DNA from: Saussurea involucrata
Lineage: Eukaryota; Streptophyta; Magnoliopsida; Asterales; Asteraceae
DNA: 64,000 nt
Assembly (NCBI GenBank): GCA_033807775.1
Contig: CM066321.1
Span: 39,966,850-40,030,849, forward strand
Reading direction: 5' to 3'
Shown here: positions 31,842 through 42,195 of the stretch, one piece after another
Numbering within the stretch: position 1 is the stretch's first letter
Layout: the number at the start of each line of letters is the position of its first letter
The notes under the pieces: generated by a model
The model's database searches: none
What the model saw: the letters and a program-made list of their open reading frames with translations, nothing else
What the model was told of the DNA's origin: nothing
Made by a program: the position numbers and the translations under genes

Positions 31842-32917
31842 AATCGACATTCAAACTCAAGATTAACCTATCTCTCGCATAAATCAAGAATCGACAACAC
31901 ATATTATGCATGATTAAAGCCGAGATCGATCAATTGTGAGTCATTTTTGAGACTCGATTGCAAAGCTGAAGGGTTTCCAAAACCCTAACAGCGCCGATAT
32001 ATAAGAACCCGATCGAATCGATCGATCTTAGGTGCTATTTGGATCGATCTCTTGAAAGGAAAGCGATTAAGATTAGATTAGAATACATACCTGATGAATC
32101 GAATGAAGATCGGAGTCCGAATAGACGCAAAAACACACAGTGAATAGCACGCGAGAAGAAGTTGGGCTGAGAGAGTTTGGCGCGAGAAATTTTTGAAAAT
32201 ATGAAGAACACTTTGAGAAAATCCGGTATTTATACCGGTCGATACCGGAAGTGAGTCCAGTACCGGATGCCTTAACTCTCCCGGTTCCAACTTTGTCTCA
32301 ACTTTGGACAATTGGCGAAAAATACCCCTGAAGTTTGAAAAACTTCCAAAATTCACCCTGAACTTAAAATTTACACTTTTAGCCCCTCGGGTTTGAAACT
32401 TTTACTTCTCCCCCTCAACATTTTGAAAACTGACTCTCCCCTCTAGTTTTCAAAAGCTGCTATGCTCCCCCTCAACTTTTCGAAATAAAGCCCCGTTTTT
32501 TTTTCTTTTTTTTCAAATTAAAAAAAACGTAAACACAAAACTTAAACAAAAACTTGAAAGAAGTGACAAAGCTCCCCCTCGACTTGTCAAACTGACACTT
32601 CTCCTCCTCAATTTCTCAAAAATTGCAATAATATCCTCACAAAAACGAGAAACGTACCTTAGCGCTTTGGCAGTCGAGAAAACAGCTTGTAAGGCAAACG
32701 GTTAGAAGCACGGGAATAAATGGAAAAACAAAGACTAGACGGATAAAATTAAAGAACCATGGAAAACGATAAAATGAAAGAAACACTAAGATCGAAAATA
32801 CAGAGAACATGTCACCGATGTGCTTGAAACACCTAAACCACGCTGCGAGACAAGTGTAACTGCTAAAGAGACAGTTATCCCGTAGTGTAGGAAAAGTGTG
32901 ACAAGTACAGCCGTGAG
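31842..32917 (-). other. Spacer between RNase H and envelope-like gene of E
   Basis: No gene. A TATA-like box (minus strand TTATATATCGG) lies near 32006-31996. From 32290 to 32620 runs a series of short degenerate repeats (ctccccctcaac, cttttgaaa) of the kind seen in untranslated plant element sequence, with a poly-T/poly-A stretch near 32490-32530. Confidence 0.45.
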
Positions 32918-33559
32918 TCAAACTTTCAGATTTAGCATACCCAGCTTGGACACGAGTTCATTGAACCGTTTTTCGTCCAAAGCCTTGGTAAACAAGTCAG
33001 CTAGTTGGTTTTCCGTACTTACGAAATAGAGTTCGACCGTACCTTTTTCTACGTGGTCTTTAATGAAGTGATAGCGCACGTCTATATGCTTCGTCTTTGT
33101 ATACTGAACTGGGTTGTTCGTGATGGCTATAGCACTCTTGGAGTCGCAGTAGATCGGGATGTTTGAGTAGTTGTACCCATAGTCCTTCAGTTGCGTCCGC
33201 ATCCAGATCACCTGGGAACAGCAACTAGTCGCGGTCGCGTACTCCGCTTCCACCGTAGAGGTAGAGACGCAAGTCTGCTTCTTGGAGGCCCAACTCACTA
33301 ACTTGTCACCCAGGAACTGGACGTGCCCCGTGGTGCTCTTCCGGTCGAGCATACTCCCCGCATGATCAACATCAGAAAACGCTGTAAGCTCGAAACCTGT
33401 ATCCTTAGGGTACCAAAGACCAAGATTAGCAGTACCTTTTAAATATCGTAGAATACGCTTAACTGCTATCATATGGGACTCTTTAGGGTGTGACTGAAAT
33501 CTAGCACACAGAAAGGTGGAAAACATTATATCCGGCCTACTTGCCGTCAAGAACCTCAA
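32918..33559 (-). pseudogene. pol: RNase H and RT tail of element E
   Basis: 213 residues starting inside the RT connection (FLTASRPDIMFSTFLCARFQ), then KRILRYLKGTANLGLWYP, DVDHAGSMLDRKSTTGH, STSTVEAEYATATSCCSQVI, NIPIYCDSKSAIAITNNPVQ and LADLFTKALDEKRFNELVSK. This is a copia RNase H, about 60% alike by eye to that of C. Integrase and most of RT are missing upstream through an internal deletion ending near 33568, so the element cannot encode a polymerase. Confidence 0.88.
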
Positions 33560-33595
33560 TCCATCCGTCGAGTACCGTCTAGAATCTTCGTTCCA

Positions 33596-33862
33596 TTATA
33601 TCGAGTACCGCTTCGCCTTGAATCTGACTTTAAGATTCTTGTCATAAAACTGGCCGATGTTGAACAGGTTGTGACCAAGACCTTCAACGTAGGACACACG
33701 CTTGATCGTTAAGTTGTCCTGAACTAGGTCGACATAGCCCATGATCGGGGCCACGTTATCATTGCCGAATCGAACATCACCACAGTACTTCTCCTTGAAG
33801 TTGGTGAGTAGCTCCCGTTTACCATTCATGTGCTTGGAGCATCCAGAGTCGAGAAACCACAC
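33596..33862 (-). pseudogene. pol: Protease fragment of element E
   Basis: Copia protease start MWFLDSGCSKHMNGKRELLT with the catalytic DSG, then VRFGNDNVAPIMGYVDLV and YVEGLGHNLFNIGQFYDKNL. After KRYSI the pol gene is deleted; the sequence jumps to RNase H. A 10-bp repeat tcgagtaccg at 33568-33577 and 33601-33610 flanks a 23-bp filler at the junction. Confidence 0.87.
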
Positions 33863-36800
33863 ATGACCGGGACCCGTTTAGATGGGTCCTTGGGTGTTAG
33901 GTGCAGCACCTTTGTTTGAGACCCGTTTAGATCTGGGTCTTTTCCTAGAGGACTTGCGAGAAGCATTGGAATTAAAGACATGGTATGAACCAAACCAATC
34001 AGATGCATGTCTAGATTCAATCAAGTCATTCAATCCACACGGGGAACAACAAACATAAGCACGAGAAAATTCAATCAATTGATGAACATTGTCAAGTTTA
34101 ACCGGAAATTTAAAACCATGTTCAACAGAGTTATTCAAACCAAAACCATGTTTATTTTTATCTTTCCTATTATGCGAAAAAGAATTAAATGACTTGTTCT
34201 TCTCAGGGCGCGACTTAGCCTTCTTCTCTACCTACTCTCTCCGAACCGCTTTCCCCCGACCCGTTCTATCTGAAAATACATTAGATTTATCGTCAGAGGA
34301 GCTTGAGTAAACTGGTTGTTTTGAAGAGCTCTTACCGGTTGTAGCACGTTTCTTTGACCGGCGTTTAGATTTAGATTTGGAATTGGTCGCAGAAACGGTT
34401 TTAGAATTAGAACATTCACCTTTTTCAAAATTAACCGGTTCGGGCATTTTTTTCTAAGAATTGAGTGTGACTAGTAAGCTTTGGAGCAAAATCAATCTTA
34501 GAAAATTCATCATCATGACAAGCCGTGGAATTCATAAACTCAGAAAATCTGCGAGCAGAATCAAGTGGGGTTTCACCATCTGAGTCGGACGAGGAGTATC
34601 CGCAAATGGATTATCAAAAACCAGAAAAAGATTCTTTTGGACAGAATCGGGTCGAATGGCCTTACCTTTATCTTTAAAGCTCAAATTCGAATCATTTGTG
34701 TCATCAGACACTCCTATAAAAGCTTTACACGAGGAACTATCCGAATAAATTGGAGCGAAATCAAATGAGATTGTTTCAGGAGTATCAGGCGTCATCAGAG
34801 TATCCACTGGATTTCCCTAGCCATTCTCAGCGTTAAAGCTTCTGTCGCCAAAGCGGACAGTTGAGAAGTCAACTTAGCAATCTCGGTTCGATAAGTCGCT
34901 CTTTCAAATTCGAGTAATGTATCGGGTTTGTTCTTTTTGATCTTCTCGATAGAATCTACCAGTACAATCCTTTCGGTTTCATAAATGACCTTATCCCTCG
35001 CAATCGATTCTTCAAGTTTGAAAATGATGTTTTCCAAAATCAGAGATGGAACATAACGTTTGAACTCTGATTGCTCGTTAGAATCTTCATCTGGTGTTGT
35101 CGGAACGGGAACCGGAGTTTCAACCGTTTTGGCAAGCGAACAGATGTCAAAATAATCATTGGAGAGATAAGGGGTTTTGCTTTTCAAATATGACGCATTA
35201 AGCGTTTCATACACGAAAGGAATATGTACATTGATGGTTTCCCTAGGCGGCCCAACATCCGATTTTGTGTTATTAGCAGAATTAGGATTATCAGATTTAG
35301 GTTTAGCCTCTATTGGTGGTAGAGGTATACCTGTTTTTCTTTTAATATCCTCTTTCTCCTCATCTTCCGGAGATGGCTTGGTCCACTTAATTCTGTACTC
35401 ACGATATTTCTTATCTAGGACCTTGAAGTTGAATTCATAAAGAGTAGGAACCTTAGACAAGATTTTCTTCAGGTAACACGGATTATCATATCCGAGTCCC
35501 CATTGTGAGTTGTAATATTTGAACTCCTTTGGCTTGTTTAGGTGGATGGTTTGTTCAGATTGACCCAGTTTGTAAAGTTTGGATTCAAGATCCTTAAGAT
35601 TAGTGGTCAACAACTCATTCTCTTGTCTAACGTTTTCTTGAATTACAACGCTCTTAGAGTACTCCTCCTGAGACTTTTCTAACTTTTGTGTATATTCAGA
35701 TATTTGAGTCTCGAGGATCTCAGCTCGTTTTGAAATGGCCGAGCACTCAGTTTGATAGTTTTCTATCACACATTTGTCCTCAGCCTTTTCAATAGCTAGC
35801 TTGCCTATCGTATCATATTTGATCTTAGCTTCGGCTTCTAGCTTAGAGATATGGGCGTCTTTGGTCTTAACCTTAAGTTTGAAGGAATCTAAGGTATGCA
35901 CCATTTCTTTCATTTGATTAATTAAGTTAGCATTGGAAGAACTACATACCTGACATTCACTTTTGTCTTTCTTCTTGTCGGAAGAGTCATCCTTAGAATC
36001 GGATTCTTCTGGGTTGAGGCCAGTATAACACATATGCGCTTCCTCGTCTTCGTTCTCTTCATCAGTCTGTAAGAGCCAATGATCACCCTCCACTAACAGC
36101 GCTTTGCCTGCTTCTTTCTGCCTTGATAGGAGCATCTTGGTCTTGTAGTACTCAGCATTCCATACTACAGGCTTCCGGCAGTCTTTGGCGAAGTGACCTC
36201 GCCTCCCGCAGTTGTAGCACTTCACGGGTTCATCATCAGCTCTATCATCAGATTTACCTTCAGATCGCTTCCCTTCATCGTTCCTCTTTCTCCCATCATC
36301 CGACTTGCGCTTGATGTCGTTCTTGTCTCGATAATCCTGACGCTTTATGTTTGTGGAGTATCTCTGATTGTTGTTGGTTGGCTTCTTGAAAAACTTCTTC
36401 CGAGCATACTCCCGTGACAACAAGGCAACTGCTTTCTTGATACTATCGAGCTCGGGGTCAGAATCACTCTCAGGTTCTTCATCTTCGTGTTCTGATTCGC
36501 TTTGCGCTTCCTCTCTATGCGAACTGCGATGTGCTTGCTTTTCTTTCTTGTGAGTCATAAGGGCGAGAGGATCTTCTTTCGTCTTCTCATTGGACTTTTG
36601 ATCGCCCATCAGCTCACTTACATCATCTTCATCTTAGAGCAACATCTCGTAGAGCTCGTGCAGCGGAACACTTTCTAACGATCGGTTGTGACGAACGTGT
36701 AGAACAAAACCCTTCCATTCAGGCTGAAGGTTGTTGAGAAACTTGATGTTGCACGCTAGGTTTGACTTGAAGATGTTGTTCTTGTGCAGATCGTTGAGTA

Positions 36801-37293
36801 GAGTGTAGAAACGCTCGTAGGTTTCAGTGAGTGATTCTCCTCTCTTGGCTTTAAATGACTCGTAGCGGGTGAGGCAGTTGGTGATCTTCATCTAATTACC
36901 CTCGCGACTGCCTTGCATGATCTTAGCAAGCTGATCCAACATACCTTTAGTCGTGCCCTTGTAGCTGTCGATGCTGCAATAGATATTGTTGGGAAGACTG
37001 TATACTAGATAAGTCTTCGCCAGCGTATCTCCATCGGCTTTCCGGTTTTCTTCAACCGTCAACATGTCGTATGGTTTGGGCACTTTATGGCCTGGAGGTC
37101 CACCTTCTTGAGCAGGAACGTCCATCATTGGTGGAATAGTCGAACCTTCCTTCAGCGATCGGAGAATTTCTTGATATAGTGGTTTAGTCTGGATGAAGCA
37201 CATAAACCTATCCCTCTAGACATTATACTCCCCGCGGTACAAGATCGGAGGCTTGAATTCCGATCCGATGGCTAATGCGTCTTGAGCATTCAT
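33863..37293 (-). pseudogene. gag: Gag of element E
   Basis: Starts MNAQDALAIGSEFKPPILYR at 37293. The same frame runs to 34795 with only three stops (37218-37216, 36894-36892, 36636-36634). Capsid-like motifs ETYERFYTLLNDL and FLNNLQPEWKGFV, then Lys/Asp-rich linkers, a CCHC knuckle C-YN-C-GRRG-H-FAKD-C near 36220-36180, and a long coiled coil to 34800. From 34807 down to 33878 shifted frames continue the Gag tail (Ser/Lys-rich; a CCSPCG segment near 34050), leading to the protease. No 5' LTR or initiator-Met primer site could be found upstream. Length and coiled coil fit Sirevirus Gag. Confidence 0.8.
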
Positions 37294-37492
37294 TGTGAGA
37301 ACTTGTGTGATCGTAAGACGTGTAGGATGATTCAAAGGTAATGGAGTGGTCTAACGCATAACCTAACGTAAAACTAACGCAAATTCCTAAGGGGGTGATA
37401 ACCTAAAGCAATTCCTCTAAGAGATCAGGAATAAACAGAAGAAACACTGAAAAAATGGAAACTGAAAGAAAAATAAGTGTGTAGAAGGCAAG
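37294..37492 (-). other. Leader just upstream of gag of E
   Basis: No gene and no recognisable primer site. Followed (upstream) by the second CCGGA cluster. Confidence 0.4.
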
Positions 37493-37800
37493 TTCCGGAA
37501 TAGGGGATCCGGAATCCAAAGACAAGGATCCGGAATTAAGGATCCGGAAACCAAAGCCAAGGATCCATAATTAAGCTTTCGGGATGAGATCCGGAACTGA
37601 GTGAGGATCCGGAATCTAGAGAGGATACGGAATCTGAGTGAGGATCCGGAATCTAATACGCTGGAATTTTAAACAATACCGGAAGTGTAAGTAAGAACGT
37701 ACCGGATCCGGATTTGGATACCGGAAGTGAATACCGGAAGAGATAGGATCCGGAACTTGTGATCCGGTATGTGGAATCCGGAATCTATAAGATCCGGAAA
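37493..37800. repeat. Cluster of CCGGA words upstream of gag of E
   Basis: About 17 copies of CCGGA, mostly ggatccggaa and taccggaag, in 310 bp. It lies 200-510 bp upstream of the gag start, the same distance as the other cluster (31474-31841) lies from the envelope-like gene. Confidence 0.78.
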
Positions 37801-38270
37801 TCAAATAGTACCGAAACTCAAGAACACGTATTCAAACACTGGAAGTCGAAAACTTACCTGGAAATCGAATTTCTGCACCACTTTTGACTTGGAAAATTCT
37901 GCAAACACTTTAGAACACAAACAAGCAACAAGGGAATGCAAAAACAACTGACCAAATCGATTTATAAACCACTTTGAAGTAAAAAAAATTGAGTTTTTCT
38001 CAAGAACAGGGAGCAAGAAACCCATAAATCAAAAACTCAAAAATTGATGAATTTATACTAAACCAAAACAATCCAAAACTCGATATGATTTCAGAAACGT
38101 GATAAAGATGATTCTTCAAGCCTCAATTTCAAGTTTTTACACCAAAATCAAAGCGAAGAAAAATCTTATGAATGAAACAGTCGACAAAACTTTTGAATGA
38201 TCAGAAAAGAATTTTACCTTTGAATCAGACCAGGGGCGGAACACAAGCTTTAAAACCGCATGGGCCGGAC
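37801..38270. other. Outer end of element E, unclear
   Basis: No gene. Probably what is left of E's leader or 5' LTR; its boundary is not visible. Confidence 0.3.
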
Positions 38271-38361
38271 CTTGTAAGACCAATTTGTCATTCAAATGCA
38301 CCTTGTAAGACCAATTTGTCATTCAAACGCACCTTGTAAGACCAATTTGTCATTCAAGTAG
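38271..38361 (+). repeat. Three tandem 31-bp repeats
   Basis: cttgtaagaccaatttgtca begins at 38271, 38302 and 38333; copies differ by single bases (caaatgcac, caaacgcac, caagtagc). Confidence 0.9.
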
Positions 38362-38389
38362 CTTTTAGCCGCATTCCCCCTTTGGGGGA

Positions 38390-38975
38390 CTTTTTAAGAT
38401 TTTGATTGATTTCGAGAGATTTTTTTTCAGTTTTTTGGTTGATTTCGAGGGATTTTTTAAGTTTTTGTGTTGATTCGATGGGTTTTTTTTGGTATCTTTG
38501 TCTTGATTCGAGAGACTTTTTGGGTTTTTTTAACTGATTTCAAGAGATTTTTTAGATTTTTTGATTGATTTCAAGTGTAAAGTTTGGTTTTTTTTGGTAA
38601 AGATTAGTATAAGAACTCAAATCAAATAGATAAATTATGCAAACAAATCAATGAAATCGAGTTATGACTAATACCAAATTTAGGGCAAAAACTAAAATCA
38701 AATTTAGGACAATCAACTAATAAACTAAAATCAAGTTTAGGGCAAAAACTAATATCAAATTTAGGGCAATCAACTAATAAACTTTCTTCTATTCTTCAGC
38801 TAAAGTTTTCCAAATAATCACATATTCACTAATTCACATACTCACTAATTCACATACTCACTAAATCACTAATTCACAATAATCACATATTCACAGTTCA
38901 CTAATTCACAAATCACAACAATTCAACAAATAATCAACACATATTCACTCAGTTAGACAATTAGTCAATTTCATA
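38390..38975 (+). repeat. Degenerate AT-rich tandem repeats
   Basis: From 38394 to 38590 a ~40-bp unit (gattgatttcgagagatttt) recurs about six times. Then a ~58-bp unit (aatttagggcaaaaactaa) occurs about twice at 38670-38780, and a short cactaattcacatactcac array fills 38815-38900. No gene. Confidence 0.7.
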
Positions 38976-39109
38976 ATACTAATTCAACAAATAAAGAAGA
39001 AAATTAGGGTAAAACTTTAGTAAAAGTACCGAAATCGTGACTGACTCGTGAGGGTTGAGGGAATGAGGGGTGAAGGCTGGAAGTCTGGAACACAACAGCC
39101 AACAACCAA

Positions 39110-42100
39110 GTTGATATATGCTGTTCCGAAAAGATCATCCGAATTCCGCTGCCAGAGGGTAAAACACTCGTCGTACATGGAGAGAAGTCCAGAAAGAACC
39201 TTAAGCTAGTGACGTGTATGAAGATGCGGAAGTACTTGAAAAAGGAATGCATCGCGTTTTTGGCTCATGTTATAGTTAAGGAAATGAAAGAGAAACGCAT
39301 TCAGGATTTTCCTGTAGTTCGGAATTTTCCCGAGGTATTCCCGGATGAGCTACCAGGATTACCCCCGTCAAGACAAGTCGAATTCCACATCGACTTAGTT
39401 CCTGGAGCTGCACCTGTGGCTAAATCACCGTACCGTTTGGCCCCATCGGAAATGCAGGAATTATCAGGACAACTCCAGGAGCTGCTCGACAAAGGACTTA
39501 TAAGACCTAGCTCTTCGCCATGGGGTGCACCAGTTCTTTTCGTTAAAAAGAAATATGGATCCTTGCGGTTGTGCATCGATTATAGAGAACTCAATAAGTT
39601 AACCATCAAGAACAGATATCCTCTTCCCCGAATCGACGACCTGTTCGACCAACTCCAAGGTGCTACTTACTTCTCAAAAATCGATCTTCGGTATGGATAT
39701 CATCAAATGAGGGTCCGTGAAGAGGATGTTCCCAAGACGGCGTTTAGGACTCGTTACGGCTATTACGAATTCCTGGTTATGCCTTTCGGGCTAACCAACG
39801 CACCAGCTGTCTTCATGGACTTAATGAACAGGGTCTGTAGACCGTACTTGGACGATTTTGTGATCGTGTTCATAGATGATATACTAACTTATTCGCAAAG
39901 CAAGGAGGATCATGAGCGACATTTAAAGTTGATACTAGGACTGCTCAGAGACCAGAAATTGTATGCAAAGTTCTCCAAATGCGAATTTTGGATTCGTGAG
40001 GTACATTTTCTTGGCCACGTGATTAATGAGAAGGGAATTCATGTAGATCCGGCAAAAATTGAGGCCATCAAGAAGTGGGAAGCCCCGAAGACCCCGACAG
40101 AAATTCGTCAATTTCTCGGTTTAGCAGGCTATTATCGGCGATTCATTGCGAATTTCTCAAAAATTGCGCAACCACTAACGGCATTAACCCAAAAGGATAA
40201 GAAGTTTATTTGGGGAGAGAAACAAGAAGAAGCGTTCCAAACACTTAAGCATATGTTATGTAATGCACCAATTCTGGCATTGCCAGAAGGCGCGAAGAAT
40301 TTCATAGTCTACTGCGATGCATCACACCAAGGTTTGGGGTGTGTGTTGATGTAGAAGGACAAGGTCATTGCATATGCTTCGAGGCAACTTAAGGTTCATG
40401 AGAAGAACTATACTACTCATGATCTAGAGTTAGGAGCCGTAGTGTTCGCACTCAAGATTTATAGACATTATCTTTACGGCACGAAATGCACCGTCTACAC
40501 CGATCATAAAAGCCTTCAACATATCCTTGACCAGAAAATGCTTAATATGAGGCAAAGAAGATGGGTTGAACTGCTTAGCGACTATGATTGTGAAATAAAG
40601 TATCACCCAGGCAAGGCTAATGTGGTAGCCGACGCACTAAGCAGGAAGGAAAGGGTGAAACCGTCAAGGGTGCGAGCAATGGGTGCGTTCGTTCAGACGA
40701 GTCTAAAGACACAAATTCTTGAAGCTCAAGAAGAAGCATTGAAAGCAGAGAACTTGAAGGACGAGACCCTTCATGGTATAGAGAGTAAATTTGAAACTAA
40801 GGTTGATGGAGTACGTTATTTCAAGGACGGAGTTTGGATTCCAAAAGTTAACAATGAACGGGAAGTAGTTTTGGAGGAATCCCACAAGTCTAGGTATTCA
40901 ATCCATCCAGGAGCAGATAAGATGTACAAGGACTTAAGGGAATATTATTGGTGGCCAGGAATGAAGAAAGATATCGCCTTGTACGTAGGAAAATGTTTAA
41001 CTTGCTCAAAGGTCAAAGCTGTATATCAAAAGCCATCAGGTCTGTTACAACAACCGGAGATTCCGCAGTGGAAATGGGAACAAATCACTATGGATTTATA
41101 ACCAAACTTCCGAGAACTGCCAAAGGGAACGACTCAATCTGGGTTATAGTGGATCGACTTACGAAATCTGCGCAATTCCTTCCTATTCGGGAAGACTTCA
41201 AGATGGAAAAGCTTGCACAAATTTACATCAATGAAATCGTTACGCGTCATGGAGTGCCTATTTCCATCATCTCGGATAGAGATAGTCGTTTTACGTCATG
41301 GTTTTGGTGATCACTCCAGAAAGCGTTGGGTACGCGTTTGGATTTGAGCACTTCCTACCATCCTCAAACGGACGGTCAATCAGAAAGAGCTATACAGACG
41401 CTAGAGGATATGCTGCGTACATGTGTGATAGATTTTGGTGGAAGTTGGGATACTCACCTACCATTAGTGGAGTTCTCCTACAACAACAGCTATCATACCA
41501 GCATTCAGTGTGCACCGTATGAAGCCTTATATGGACGCAAGTGTAGATCCCCACTTAGTTGGTTGGAAATTGGCGACAGACAGTTGACTAGGCCCGAAAT
41601 CATTCAAGAGACTACTGACAAGATCTCAATTATCAAGGATAGACTTAAAGCCGCAAGAGATCGTTAGAAGAGTTATGCAGATAACCGCAGGAAGCCATTA
41701 GAATTCCAAGTGGGTGATAAAGTGCTTCTAAAGGTATCACCTTGGAAAGGATTAGTACGCTTTGGGAAAAGAGGCAAGCTGAGTCCGAGATATATTGGCC
41801 CGTTTGAAATAGTTGAAAGGATTGGGCCAGTAGCGTATAAACTCAATTTACCGCAAGAGCTAAGTGTCATCCACAATATGTTCCATGTGTCAAACCTTAA
41901 GAAATGCCTAACTGATGAATCATTGGTTCTACCCCTAGAAGACGTTCAGATCAACGATCGGTTACACTTTATAGAAGAACCGATAGAAATCCTTGATCAA
42001 GAAGTCAAACGAACAAGGCGTAGTAAGATCCCAATTTTGAAAGTTCGTTGGAATTCGAGGCATGGACCTGAGTATACATGGGAGCGAGAAGATTACATGA

Positions 42101-42195
42101 AACGTAAGTACCCTCACCTATTTGCAAAGGATCAGACGGGGAATAGCAATCAACGAATTTCGGGACAAAATTCTTCTAACAAGAGGAGACTGTGA
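39110..42195 (+). pseudogene. pol: Pol of chromovirus-type Ty3/gypsy element I, 5' truncated
   Basis: Starts abruptly inside the protease tail (IRIPLPEGKTLVVHGEKS near 39135), so 5' LTR, gag and most of the protease are missing. RT: VEFHIDLVPGAAPVAKSPYR, FSKIDLRYGYHQMRV, VMPFGLTNAPAVFMDLMN, VFIDDILTYS, with all catalytic Asp present. RNase H with a TAG at 40352-40354. Integrase: H2C2 (HPGADK...CLTCSKVKA), core D in the TMD region, D in ISDRDSRFTS, E in PQTDGQSERAIQTLEDML; one frameshift near 41095, stops at 41308-41310 and 41665-41667. The C-terminus has a chromodomain-like VRWNSRHGPEYTWEREDYM. Ends at 42193-42195, overlapping the LTR start. Tekay/Del-type by these motifs. Confidence 0.92.
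42175..42190 (+). other. Polypurine tract of element I
   Basis: ttctaacaagaggagac type run just before the LTR start TGTGACACCC at 42191; it overlaps the end of the pol frame. Confidence 0.7.

Noticed and set aside
31474..37800. The two CCGGA clusters as the LTR pair of element E
   Set aside because: They lie inside the element next to gag and the envelope-like gene, lack TG/CA ends and primer site, and only parts resemble each other.
37801..39100. A 5' LTR for element E
   Set aside because: No initiator-Met or other primer site and no match to any sequence on E's other side within the window.
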